The position numbers were made by a program, and so were the translations under genes. Positions 1 through 10,349 of a stretch of DNA of 64,000 nt are shown here, piece after piece (the first letter of the stretch is position 1; every line of letters starts with the position of its first letter). Source of the stretch: Mytilus galloprovincialis (lineage: Eukaryota; Mollusca; Bivalvia; Mytilida; Mytilidae); assembly GCF_965363235.1 (NCBI RefSeq), contig NC_134841.1, positions 53,217,078-53,281,077 on the forward strand, given 5' to 3'. The notes under the pieces are model-generated. The model was given only the letters and a program-made list of their open reading frames with translations, was not told the DNA's origin and ran no database searches.

Positions 1-215
1 TATATTAAGAGAAATGATGGAATGACAGCAAATACAATTGCAATTTCTAATATAATGTGTCCGTACGATAACAGTTTTATAGAAATTTGGCAAGAATTGT
101 ACACTTGAAAAATCTGATTAACCATACGGACCGAAAGGACAGACAGAGGAATGAACATGCGATATTTCATGTACCCTGCAATGTGTCACGCTTTGGTGAA
201 AAAACATATATGTAG

Positions 216-395
216 TTATTTACCAAAGAAATTATGCATAGGTAATATGTCCAGTCCTCTCGCTATTAATTCAATCGTTTTTGCGAAATCCAAAAATTTC
301 AAAATATGGTCTGGTTTATCTCTCTGGACAAAAGCATCCTTTAGCATATTCCTTGATAATATTTTGTTTTTGTTTTCTGACAGATATGGTATAAT
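216..395 (-). other. Unassigned reading-frame end, possible exon or repeat fragment
   Basis: On the minus strand an open frame of about 60 codons ends in a stop at 216. It has a protein-like composition (for example KDAFVQRDKPDHILKFLDF and ELIARGLDILP). The upstream part of the frame (from about 381) runs into a SINE-like repeat, so any true coding piece is the 216-380 portion. I do not recognise the family. It could be the C-terminal exon of a host gene or a piece of a transposon. Confidence 0.2.
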
Positions 396-516
396 TTTCA
401 ATGAGACAACTCTTAACAAGAAACAAACATGCCACAGAAATTAACAACTATAGGTCACAGTCTTCAACAATGAGCAATGCCCATACCGCATAGTCAACTA
501 TAAAAACTGAACTTAA
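381..516 (+). repeat. SINE-like mussel repeat, family R1, partial copy
   Basis: This shares the core of the R1 family seen at 20237 and 32247: a GATATGGTAT head, AATGAGACAACT, then ACAGAAATTAACAACTATAG and GCCCATACCGCATAGTCA. It is a truncated, diverged copy. Confidence 0.6.
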
Positions 517-1592
517 AAATATTTAGGAGCCTCCCAATTTTATTCAATTGTAATTATTGATCAGAATAAAAGTTAAATTTTATGAATAAATGTGAAATTC
601 TAAAAAGTGATTACTGAAACGTGAATAGAAGGATTTAAAGCCAAAGGAGTATTGTAATGAAATATCAGCCAACCAAACCAAACCAAAAAAAAAAAAAAAA
701 AACAACATCTATCGCTCAGGGGTAAAATATTTGTCATAAAGGGCCAACCCGTGGTAAAATCACGATATATTCAAGCCCCCATGAATTATTTCTTAATTTT
801 CAGAAACACTTTATTGCTATATTTTTTGGAATAAAAAAAATCCCACTTTGAGCATCTGGTTCGCAATTTCAAGCAAAGCTTGAAAATTTGTATAGTCATT
901 CGCGTAGGGATTTATTTTTTTCCTTATTGTCACTTATCACAGCTTCAAATTGAACCCGATCTTAATAATTTACGACAAAGAATATTTGCTCCAAAAAATT
1001 TATAACATTGTTTAACTTTTTTGCAAAATTGCACAAATCCCCAATTTTCTCTAAAACGAGCACGGTGACCTATGTTTTATTTTGTGTTTTATTTTATAAC
1101 TCGCCAAGGCCTACAACATATTTAAAAATTAAGGAAATGACATTTTATCGAGAAACTGTATCGGATGCCCTTAACTTGTAAAACAGCCTATTATTGATAA
1201 TTATTAACCAACTAACTACATTATGTATAGAAATGCCCATGTTTTATAAAAGGAAAATTTCAACAACTGGTCATTATGAATGAAGAATTAGCTACAGACA
1301 TGCATTAGAAAATCACAGCTATGCATTATAATTAACACGAATGAAACATTGATTGAATCAAAATGTCGCTTAAATAAGTAGCAACTTTTTTTTTTTAACT
1401 TAATATCATATAAAGAAAGTTTAAATGATGTTCAGTGTTTTGTAAGGTCTAATGACTTGTAATGGAAATCTGTGATTTAGTAATGCACATTAGTCTCAGG
1501 TCCAATACAGCTAACCTTGAATCTAAAACAGGGCCAGTGCAGAAACAGCTTAATAACACTATAATATTTAACACTGTTTTCTTCTATTTCAG
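517..1592. other. AT-rich non-coding stretch
   Basis: I see no gene here. The stretch is AT-rich with an A-run near 685. It probably represents intron or intergenic DNA upstream of the exon at 1593. Confidence 0.4.
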
Positions 1593-1700
1593 GATTTTAT
1601 CAATCCAATCAGTGACCATTCCCAACTACACACTTTTAAATTTGTCCTTGGAGATGATGGAAAATCAAAATTCTTGTACAAGAAATGGGCAAATGATAAA
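1593..1700 (+). CDS. Candidate penultimate exon of an unrecognised host gene
   Basis: A polypyrimidine tract and CAG precede 1593, and GTAAGTGATG follows 1700, a strong donor. The 108 bases stay open in phase 0 and read DFINPISDHSQLHTFKFVLG followed by DDGKSKFLYKKWANDK. The frame continues in phase into the exon at 2174. The composition (K, D, W, F, well mixed) is protein-like. I do not recognise the family. Earlier exons were not found in the window, so this is the 3' end of a gene that starts upstream or has unrecognised exons. Confidence 0.5.
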
Positions 1701-1745
1701 GTAAGTGATGTATAACTGTATTAAGGTTTTCCATGGTATAGGCCT

Positions 1746-1852
1746 GCTGACTGTCTAAAAGGGGGCCAAGCTAGCTTCGGCCATGCTTCAGTGATTCCCT
1801 ATAAAATCAACCAAATTTTTTCCAGGTAAGGGCCCCCCTCTAACTTGCCTCT
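1746..1852 (+). mobile_element. Fragment of GGCGGATCCAG MITE, subfamily A
   Basis: The fragment holds the diagnostic interior of subfamily A (CTGACTGTCTAA, CATGCTTCAGTGATTCCCTAT, AATCAACCAAATTTTTTCC) but lacks both terminal repeats. Complete copies lie at 34602 and 37791. It sits in the intron between exons 1593-1700 and 2174-2299. Confidence 0.55.
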
Positions 1853-2055
1853 GATAATGAATAAGTAAAAGAAAACAACAGTGCAAAGCTTGAAGCGGAT
1901 AATGTACCATTACACAAAGATGTTTTCATTATTTATGTTATAAATAAAACTCTATGGAAACATTTTGTCTTAGCAGAGAGTTTTTACAGTCAGTAGCTTT
2001 TTTACAAATAATAATATAATTGATGCAATTTGACAGTGAAATACCACACTTGCAA

Positions 2056-2121
2056 GTATAAAAAAGAAGATGTGGTATGATTGCCAAAGAGACAACTGTC
2101 CACAAAGAGACCAAAATGAAT
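2056..2121 (+). repeat. SINE-like R1 fragment
   Basis: This is the 5' head of the R1 family (AAAAAAGAAGATGTGGTATG, GACAACTGTCCAC, GAGACCAAAATGA), truncated after about 65 bases. Confidence 0.6.
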
Positions 2122-2173
2122 TTTTTAATTTAAATTTTGCAATTGTTTGATTTATCAACTGTTTATTACTTAG

Positions 2174-2299
2174 GTTTGGCTTGAGTGTAATGGTTCTGAA
2201 AGAAATATACTGAAGGCTATTCCAAACACATGTCCATCAACTGATCAGAATCTTAATAAAGGGGAGATAACTTTACTTTATCTACATAAACCAACATAA
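2174..2299 (+). CDS. Candidate last coding exon of the same unrecognised gene
   Basis: TTACTTAG precedes 2174. In phase with the 1593-1700 exon the frame reads VWLECNGSERNILKAIPNTC and ends ...GEITLLYLHKPT before a TAA at 2297-2299. Joining the two exons gives a 77-residue C-terminus with no internal stop. No clean polyadenylation signal follows closely. Function unknown. Confidence 0.45.
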   Translation, partial: VWLECNGSERNILKAIPNTCPSTDQNLNKGEITLLYLHKPT

Positions 2300-2625
2300 T
2301 AAGCATTATGTTCTAAATTCACTGTGTTCAAACGAACATAAAGTATTTATGTGCTAAATCTCTCTAGGTTTTTGTAAAGCATACATATCTGAGCACATTT
2401 AGATATGTACCTTTATACGATAAAGTCATAATAGAAAACTAAATACATATTTAGGTATTGTTAGGCGCAATGACCATCTCGACGCACAAAGAAAGCAAAC
2501 TTGACATTAAGTACATATCATATACCAAGATTTTGAGATACTGACAAACGCTTCTGTAAACTTTCTAATACATAGCCATCTTTAGCTTGATCTGATTTCC
2601 ACCAACCATGCATTTTAAATAACCT
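2300..2625. other. Non-coding spacer
   Basis: AT-rich sequence between the plus-strand gene end and the minus-strand DIRS-like fossil. No feature recognised. Confidence 0.4.
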
Positions 2626-4077
2626 ATCTTAAATATTGTTTTGAGCGGCAGCTGTAGCACCACCTGATCTAAAACTATGTAGACCAAAATCTTTAGAGTT
2701 ACAACCAATCTCTGATAATGCACATTTAATCAATTCTCTCGCTCTGGTATATGACAAACTATAGTTTTTCTTCCGAAGAACAAAAGTCTGTGATTTTTTC
2801 AAGAATGACAAAGATCTCAAAATATCATATCAGAAGATAAGTGAATATTTGCTTCTCTTAAATAGCAGTCTAATATTGTACATGGACATTGTGGAGTGTC
2901 AAGCTTTGATATCAATACATGTCTTGTCTGTTTTACTCTTCTCAATAAAAATGTTTATATATTGATTACAAACTGTAATGTGCTTTGCTTTTATACTACA
3001 AAGTTCTTGATACCTTAGAAATCCGGTATAAGATAGTGCACACATTGTTAATAGGCGTAAATCTTTAAGAGAACGACCAACTGATATGTACCCCAGCAAG
3101 ATTATGTGCCCATTTCATTCCATAAAAAGCGGATTTTATAACGCTATAATGATTATCTGATTGCATTAAATTTTGTAAATATAGACCTACATATAAATCT
3201 TGACAGGGTAAAACACATTTAATTTCAGAGTATTTTCCAGTCCATTTAACGAATCTCTGAAAATATCCAGCATATTTTTCTACTGTAGATTTTGCACGAG
3301 CATCAAGTACACCTTGTCATAATTTGAGTAACATTTCCAATAGCTGGTGAAAAAGAAATTATTTTTCCACATAATTTAGCTAATAACCTAATTTTAACTT
3401 TAAAAGCTTTTCGACAGAATTACATCAATCAAATTTATAAAATTTTCTTTTTTAATTAACGGCAACTCCATCAAAGAACTTTTCAAAATTTCAAGTGAAA
3501 CCAAGCCTAACTAAAGTTTGAACAGGTGTCCATAAAACACTTGTCCTTGTTAGGAACAAAACCTGACAATGTTAAATCGTTTTTGACCATCACAGATTCT
3601 TTACTGCTCTGCCATCAGCTGCCCGAATACGCTTCTCATCCTCAGAGTCACTAGCAATGTCATCATTCAAATACTCGTCGACAGTTTTCCACCCACCTTC
3701 AGATTTATCCGCTCTACGAATCAGCTTATTCCTTTTCTTCAAAGATTCCCCGATTCTTTCAGCACTTTGACAGCCTTCTCATATCTCCTGTGCTCTATAC
3801 AGTCTACAGCAATATCAATATTGTCCAACATATCAGAATTTAAGTCAAACTGAACTTTGTTACCCTTGAACTTGAAGGAACTCTCAGATTTCTGTACCTT
3901 TCGTGCAAGATCATGTGTGGTATCTGCAAAATTTCTCTCCATTCGTGTCAACTTTCTGGTAAAATAGGTTTTCATCAACGACAACAAATCAACATTTGTA
4001 ATTTCATCAGAATCAGCTTGACAAGGCAGCTCTACACCTTCCATATCAGGTAGGTTATCAGGCTCGATATCAGACAT
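2626..4077 (-). mobile_element. DIRS-like (tyrosine-recombinase) retroelement fossil, partial
   Basis: Reading the minus strand, the parts appear in this order. First comes a Gag-like N-terminal region with the FKFKGNKVQFD motif and, near 3600-3740, an SEGGWKTVDEYL motif typical of this lineage in invertebrates. A short remnant of the RT/RNase H tail follows (around 3330-3400). Last comes a tyrosine recombinase with an N-terminal core-binding part, a GFLRYQELC arginine box (about 3020) and a GLHSFRSGGAT H-x-x-R box (about 2680). The element is clearly broken and incomplete, with several breaks, and looks considerably older than the DIRS-like copy at 8398. It belongs to a different lineage from that copy. 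Terminal repeats were not located. Confidence 0.7.
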
Positions 4078-4119
4078 AATGAAATTAAACTTCAATACAA
4101 AAGAAACGTACGACAATGA

Positions 4120-5268
4120 TCACTACCCAAACCTTGATAGTTAAATCTCTTGCAAACTTTCATTATATAATGACTCCCAAAACTGGTTTACAACCATTTT
4201 GAAAACACAATAGAATAAATTACATACTTCAAAAATCATACACGAACCGCACATAAATATATTTAAAAACTGTGTATCTGCTTAAAAATGACATTTTGAT
4301 CTGATGTCACAGCAATTCAAGACTGGATAATTTTTAAAGAAAATGTTGATAGGTGCTTTATTTCTATTGAATTTTGATTGAGACCTCCTTCTATCCCTTA
4401 ATAGTGTGACAATAGTTGGTCTCTTTTTCAGTTTACTACCCAGTGCTTTGATGATATTGGATCAACATACCAAATATCATTAAGTTCTGTATCCAGTCCC
4501 TGAGATAGAACAATGTATTTGAAATCAATAACACCATCCATCTGACAACAGTGCATTCAGCAGATTAGTATCATCTTATTCAACACCAGTTTACAGTAAT
4601 ATTGTAGGTATACTTAAAATTATTATAGCTTTTCCACTATTTTACAAAGAGATTATGCGCTACCAGTACATTTGAATTCTAATATCATTTTTATTAATAC
4701 ATTTTTATGCAAATCTTTGCAAACGAAGCAAATTAATTAAGTTTGGATTACTTATACCCCAAAAATAAAATTAAATGAATACTACATCATGATTTATGAA
4801 AAAAAATGAAGTATGGGATATTAAATTAAATGTTATTTTGAGAATAACTGATGTCAAGATATAAACTTCTATATTACGGTATAAACACATGCAGTTGTCT
4901 TACAAGCATCAACCTTTCTAAATACATATAGTGTAATGATATGATATTTCACATTTCTAATTCGCTAATTCTATTTAAATCTCCCAGTATTTAGCCTTAA
5001 GGTATATGTAGAGCATGGCTCCTGGCATTACTCTCAGTACCAGTACCAGAGTACAAAATTTGTGCTCCAAACACTAAATCAATTTGGAATTTGTCAGAAA
5101 ATTGTTTTTTTATTTGCTTTTTCTTTTAGAAAGACACAATTTAAAAAAAAATATAATTTTTATGAGCTACAATTTTAGATAAAAGTAATATATGGTTTAA
5201 TAGTCACAAATTACTTTTTCCTCATATATAGGTGTTCTATGTTACCTGTTTTATATGTTTTACTTCAG
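4120..5268. other. AT-rich non-coding stretch
   Basis: No reading frame or repeat family is recognised here. It is probably intron or intergenic DNA. Confidence 0.4.
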
Positions 5269-5464
5269 TGGAGCCCTCCTGGTGTCTACGTATCCCAATC
5301 AAAGTACAAACCTCAGCTTTCAAACCAAAAACTTCTGAATCAATAAAGACAACCAGCTCTTTCAATCATAGATATAACCCAGAGACAAGATCACTTGGCG
5401 GAACAGAGGACACTGAAGGTTATTTGATAGAGGAAGCAGAGGCTGTGACATTTAGTTCACTTAG
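5269..5464 (+). CDS. Candidate internal exon, unrecognised host gene
   Basis: TTTTACTTCAG precedes 5269. One frame stays open for about 65 codons and reads like protein (EPSWCLRIPIKVQTSAFKP ... TRSLGGTEDTEGYLIEEAEA), to a possible AG/GTCATG donor at 5465. The donor is weak and the following poly-T makes the end uncertain. It may be an early exon of the DEP-containing gene further downstream, but continuity cannot be shown because a large retroelement lies between. Composition is acidic and serine/threonine-rich, like a linker. Confidence 0.35.
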
Positions 5465-5674
5465 GTCATGTTTTTTTTTTATATTAAAGCATATTGTCAG
5501 AGTGAGAAAAGCTAAAAATAGCACAAACTCAAGTTTTAGACTCTAAATTTGCAATATGTGACATTTTGCCCCCAAAAAGATTGAAATGTGGCTTCTATTA
5601 TTTCAAATTATCAGTTAAGACAAAAAAAAAATCAATTGTTTTCTGAATTTGATGTTTCACTGCATTTCGCTTAA

Positions 5675-6722
5675 AGGTGTTACACCACCAATTAAAAGTC
5701 CCTATCTGTTCAACCAAATTTTGCAATTTTCACAGCTTTCTAAATATTTTACCTTAAGTTTAACTCCATAGAAACTAGGTATATCCTGAATTGTACAGGT
5801 GTCACCTTTCTGCATGCCAAGTTTCAACATACATTCAAAATCATATAAGAAAGAAGAGAGCTCCCGTAAAGAAGGTACCACTAAAAATAACCCCTGGTTT
5901 TCTGGAAATCTTAAATTAGTATACCATGGAGCGCATTAATCCTCAATTTTAAATGCAAACTCCTAGACAGGTAAAAGGAGTAGGTCCAGTAAGACCCCTT
6001 TTTGGCCCCAAAATATAGCAGTTTTACAAAATTATTAAAATGTAAACTTTTAGTTATTCATTGGACAGTAGAATGCTTCTGCTACATAAATTTGGGCTGA
6101 TTTTGACAATACAATGCCCATATATCGGGTACTAGCACCATTAAGTCATGCTAAATTACTGAAATCTTCACAATTCTAGCATTTTAGTTAAATTTTAGAC
6201 GGGTTTCGTGTTAAACGAAAGTGGCCGCATTCGTGTTCATCATTAATATTGAAATGTAAGTTGTATTTTATGATAATACATAACATATATAAAGGTTGAG
6301 GATGAACAGATGGGTCCACTTTCATTTTTGACAAAAACCACCTGAAAAATGACATTTTTCGGCAGATTTGGTAGATTTTTCATATTTCAACTTGAATCCG
6401 TGCGTTTTTTTTGACTAAATCAGTTGAAATCTTTCACATAAACTAATTGATTCAAATAAAATAGACACTTAAGTGTTTAAAAAGTGGTCAAAATCTTTCG
6501 TCAGATGAACATGAAATTTGAGGCCAAAATCCATCCTTACCGGACCTACTCCTTTGGCTCGAAATGGTCTAAATATATTTCACTTTCAACAAAAGTTTCA
6601 TTTCTGCAAATTTGTTGGTTAGTTTAGGTGAACAATGACATCAAATGCTCTATTTTTTGTCCGAGTAGGCCTACTTTCACATATGTTCTAAATTTGAGGG
6701 AGTAATTGGTGGTATAACACCT
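5675..6722. mobile_element. TIR element, TTAA-type, carrying a nested element
   Basis: The ends are inverted copies, AGGTGTTACACCACCAATTA at the left and the reverse complement (with one change and a small indel) at the right. TTAA stands at the left flank and TTAC at the right, consistent with a decayed TTAA duplication as in piggyBac-type elements. No transposase is present. A second TIR element is nested at 5974-6555. Confidence 0.6.
5974..6555. mobile_element. Nested TIR element with AAAGGAGTAGGTCC ends
   Basis: The left end reads AAAGGAGTAGGTCCAGTAAG and the right end is its near-perfect reverse complement (CTTACCGGACCTACTCCTTT). The interior is AT-rich and non-coding. A second copy lies at 31926-32795, sharing several hundred bases of interior. 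Non-autonomous. Confidence 0.65.
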
Positions 6723-6749
6723 TTACATTACAATTGGTTGTACATTTTT

Positions 6750-7956
6750 AGCTCACATGACCATCTAGGTCATGTGAGCTTTTCTCATCACTTGGCGTCC
6801 ATCGTCCGTCTTCCGTAAACTTTTACAAAAATCTTCTCCTCTGAAACTACTGAACCAAATTTAACCAAACTTGGCCACATTCATCATTGGGGTATTTAGT
6901 TTAAAAATTGTGAGCGATGACCCTGCCAACCAACCAAGATGGCTACCATGACTAAAAATAGAACATAGGGGTAAAATATAGATTTTGGCCTATAACTCTG
7001 AAACCAAAGCATTTAGAGCAAATCTGACATGGGTTAAATTGTCCATTAGGTCAACATCTATCTGCCCTGAAATTTTCAGACAAATCGGACAACCCGTTGT
7101 TGGGTTGCTGCCCCTGAATTAGTAATTTTAAGGAAATTTTGCAGTTTTTGGTTATTATCTTGAATATTATTATAGATGGAGATACACTGTAAACAGCAAT
7201 AATGTTCAACAAAGTAAGATCTACAAATAAGTCACATGACCAAAATTGTCAGTTGACCCATTAAAGAGTCATTGCCCTATATAGTCAATTTTTAACCATT
7301 TTTCTGAAGTTTTAGTATTCTTTTAAAAAAATCTTCTCCTTTGAAACTACTTGGCCAAATTTAACCAAACTTGGCCACAATCATCATTTGGGTATCTAGT
7401 TTTAAAAATGTGTGGCGTGACCCTGCCAACCAACCAAGATGGCCTCCATGGCTAAAAATAGAACATGGGGGCGAAATGTAGATTTTGGCTTATATATCTG
7501 AAACCAAAGAATTTAGAGTAAATCTGACAGGGGTTAAATTGTTTATCAGGTCAAGATCTATCTGCCCTGAAATTTTCAGACAAAACAGACAACCTGTTGT
7601 TGGCTGCCCCAGAATGAGTAAACAGCAATAATGTTCAGCGAAGTAATATCTACAAATAAGTCAACATGACCAAAATGGCCAGTTTACCCCTGAAGGAGTT
7701 ATTGCCCTTTATAGTATCTTTTTTTTAACAATTTTCATAAATTTTTAGAAAATATTTTCCACTGTAATTACTAGGCCAAGTTCATTATAGATAGAGATAA
7801 TTGTAGCAACAAGAATGTTCAGTAAAGTAAGATCTACAAACACATCACGACCACCAAAACACAATTTTGTCATGAATTTATCTCTGTCCATTGTTTTTAA
7901 ATATGCGCATTGACCAAGGTGAGTGACACAGGCTCTTGAGAGCCTCTAGTTTGAGG
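6750..7956 (+). repeat. Bivalve tandem-unit dispersed repeat, block 1
   Basis: The block opens with a perfect hairpin (AGCTCACATGACC / GGTCATGTGAGCT). It contains about two and a half units of a roughly 480-550-bp repeat (marker strings CTTCTCCTCTGAAACTACT, CCAACCAACCAAGATGG, TCTATCTGCCCTGAAATTTT, AGTAAGATCTACAAATAAGT). It ends with a small palindrome AGGCTCTTGAGAGCCTCTAG. A second, larger block lies at 23680-26020. Short frames inside it are not genes. Confidence 0.75.
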
Positions 7957-8397
7957 AAGCACACACATGAGTTATATTACAACCTTATAAGAAGCAGTAC
8001 AGCCGACAGGTTAAAATCAGAGAGAATCCAGTTTGTCATTTATAGTTCTAATAAATTGTCTCAATTCAGTGATGGTCAATATAGCCGGATCCAGTGATTT
8101 AATAATATTTTTTATATACCAAAAGTGGGACTATATGGCATCCATCTTGTTTGTCTGTTTGCCCATACCAAACTTTAAATTATGAGTGGGGGATGCGTAG
8201 TGTGCATTCTTGTTTATTTTTTATCCTATTCAAATCAGATATTTCCTTTAGATTTCTTTTGATGATAGCATTCAGGAACAAAAAGTACATTGCAAATCTT
8301 GCATGTCTTGTTATTTCTATGCGATAAAGAGCTTAAATGGCTGAAGAATTGAACTTTTCAGCAGGTACTGTGGGTTCATTTATTTTCATGTGAACCG
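7957..8397. other. Non-coding left flank of the DIRS-like element
   Basis: No feature recognised. The flank ends ...GTGAACCG immediately before the element. Confidence 0.4.
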
Positions 8398-8412
8398 ATT
8401 TTATATGAATTT

Positions 8413-8573
8413 GGTTAAATATACTTACCATGAGTTACTATTATAAATATAGAATACGTTCCGCGTTTTAGTATGTTCCCAATCGCAAAAACATCGAGGA
8501 GACCGAGATCTTTAAACATCCGGTATGTTATGAAATCTACTCACTCGATTCAAGGTAAGATCAGTTTTATTTT
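8413..8573 (+). repeat. Left inverted terminal repeat of the DIRS-like element
   Basis: It starts GGTTAAATATACTTACCATG and is mirrored by 13912-14072 without a visible mismatch. It probably contains the promoter of the element, since the Gag-like frame starts about 90 bp downstream. Confidence 0.9.
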
Positions 8574-8663
8574 TTGCGTTCAATTGAACGGATGTTCTCA
8601 TCGTAATTTAATATATATTAGTATAACTCTTCAAAGTTTATAATTACATCGTTTTTCAACGAT

Positions 8664-10349
8664 ATGGACGGGTCTTCATTGTACGAAGACACGCAGGATA
8701 GTATTACTATGGAGCCTGTTTCACCAATGTCGGTAAGGACAAGAAAAGAGTCCGTGAAAACAACAGGTAAAAAGAAAAGAGTGTCAAAATCGGAAAAATT
8801 GCAGTCCGAATATGACAAGAAACTCCAAAGTATGGAGGAGAACTTTAATTGCAAATTGGACAAACTTTTTGGTTTGTTAGCAACAAACAATCAGAATAGG
8901 GAACAATTGCTCAGATCTGATTGTGTGAATATTGGTAATCTTCCGCCTGGGGAGAATAGACCATTAAATTCACTAGAACGAAATATTGGTAATCTTCCAT
9001 CTGGGGAGAATAGACCATTTATTTCACTAGAACCAAACTTGGACCAAAATCTGGGGTCGCCAAGAGTTTCTAGAAACCAAGATTTTGATAATAGATCAGA
9101 AATATCCATACATGTACAACAAACTGAAAGGCATGATTTAGATATGAGATCAGAATATGATAGTGGGTCTGGAGGTAGTCCAGTTAGACAACCCGATGAT
9201 GATTGTATTCTTCAAAATGACATTGTAAATAATCGTAAATGTGAACGATTTATAAAACATGTAGTAAACTCAAATGAAGGTTTTTCATTGAATGACAATA
9301 TTGAGTCTGAACAAGGGCAGGCAGTCAATAAGAATGTTAACTTTTTATCGAAAATATTTAAGGAAGATATTGCTAAAGAAAAATCTAGTCTTGGTTTAGT
9401 ATTAGACCAGACACAGGTAGACATTTTAGAAAGTTCTTGGCGTTCAAAAAACCCAGAAAGAATTTCTACTTATAAAGAGGAATACAAGAGTGTTTTCCCT
9501 ATTCATGATAGTTCAGTTGAGTTTTTGCAAGTTCCAAAGTTAGATGACTTACTTGAACCCATGTTAAGACAGACACATGGTGAAAAAGCAGTTAAATCTT
9601 GGGACAATCACAGGCAACTGCATACACAACCTCTAAGACAGATAGAGAAATTGGGTTTTCAAGGGCAACTCAGTGCAAGAATGAACATTATTTCTGTTCT
9701 ATACATGCAGCAAGCTTTAGGTTCACTTGTACAAACTCTTGAGAGTGATGACTTCGAGAAAGATGAAGTTTGTCAAACTGTAAAAGATGTTTTTGCCATG
9801 TCAACTAAAACACTTGACCAAGCAGGCCGTACAGGTGCCTTTTTACATTTGGTCCGTAGGCAAGCTTCAGCTCAAGATTCAGGGTTAACAGGCTTGAAAG
9901 ATATGAGCAATAAATGCCAATATTTGCCACTAACAAATGATGGGGTATTTGGTAAAGGTCTAGAAATCGCGTTAGAAAAACGCAAAGAGCAAAAAGAGCA
10001 ACTTTCTGATCTGTTACCAGAGTTCAACAGAAAGAGAAAACTTGAAAACAATGCTCGTGAGAAGGGAAACAATAAGGTTTCCAGATCTAGTTCATCAGGT
10101 GGGCAAAACATTAAGAAAAATAATTTTAATGTGAAATCAAATTCTAATGCAACTAGTACATTTCCAAACTATAGGAAACCTGCACAGAATTTTCAGAAAG
10201 AGAAGTCAGCAGCAGCACCTAGACAGAGTGGGCAAGATGCAAACAAGACCGGCTTCAAGACCGGCTTCAAGTCTGGCTTCAAGTCTGGCAAGAGTGCTAC
10301 ACAGTCCTCATGGGGTTCTTTTCGGAACCCCAAGGGAAGAGATAGCTGA
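8664..10349 (+). CDS. Gag-like protein of the DIRS-like element (561 aa)
   Basis: This is the first reading frame after the left terminal repeat. The protein is charged, with a short lysine/arginine-rich stretch (KTTGKKKRVSKSEK), a possible coiled-coil region near residues 45-75, and a tandem duplication of an 18-residue unit (NIGNLPPGENRP / NIGNLPSGENRP) around residues 91-125. The middle part (about 290-430) is more regular and helical-looking, and probably the conserved domain. The C-terminus is basic, ending in TGFK/SGFK repeats. No CCHC zinc knuckle is visible. The frame overlaps the RT frame, as is common in DIRS elements. The assignment as Gag-like rests mainly on position and composition. 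Confidence 0.75.
   Translation: MDGSSLYEDTQDSITMEPVSPMSVRTRKESVKTTGKKKRVSKSEKLQSEYDKKLQSMEENFNCKLDKLFGLLATNNQNREQLLRSDCVNIGNLPPGENRPLNSLERNIGNLPSGENRPFISLEPNLDQNLGSPRVSRNQDFDNRSEISIHVQQTERHDLDMRSEYDSGSGGSPVRQPDDDCILQNDIVNNRKCERFIKHVVNSNEGFSLNDNIESEQGQAVNKNVNFLSKIFKEDIAKEKSSLGLVLDQTQVDILESSWRSKNPERISTYKEEYKSVFPIHDSSVEFLQVPKLDDLLEPMLRQTHGEKAVKSWDNHRQLHTQPLRQIEKLGFQGQLSARMNIISVLYMQQALGSLVQTLESDDFEKDEVCQTVKDVFAMSTKTLDQAGRTGAFLHLVRRQASAQDSGLTGLKDMSNKCQYLPLTNDGVFGKGLEIALEKRKEQKEQLSDLLPEFNRKRKLENNAREKGNNKVSRSSSSGGQNIKKNNFNVKSNSNATSTFPNYRKPAQNFQKEKSAAAPRQSGQDANKTGFKTGFKSGFKSGKSATQSSWGSFRNPKGRDS

Noticed and set aside
2626-4077. Interpretation as a Crypton (DNA transposon with only a tyrosine recombinase)
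   Set aside because: A Gag-like motif set and a remnant of the RT/RNase H tail lie in order upstream of the recombinase, which fits a DIRS-like element better.
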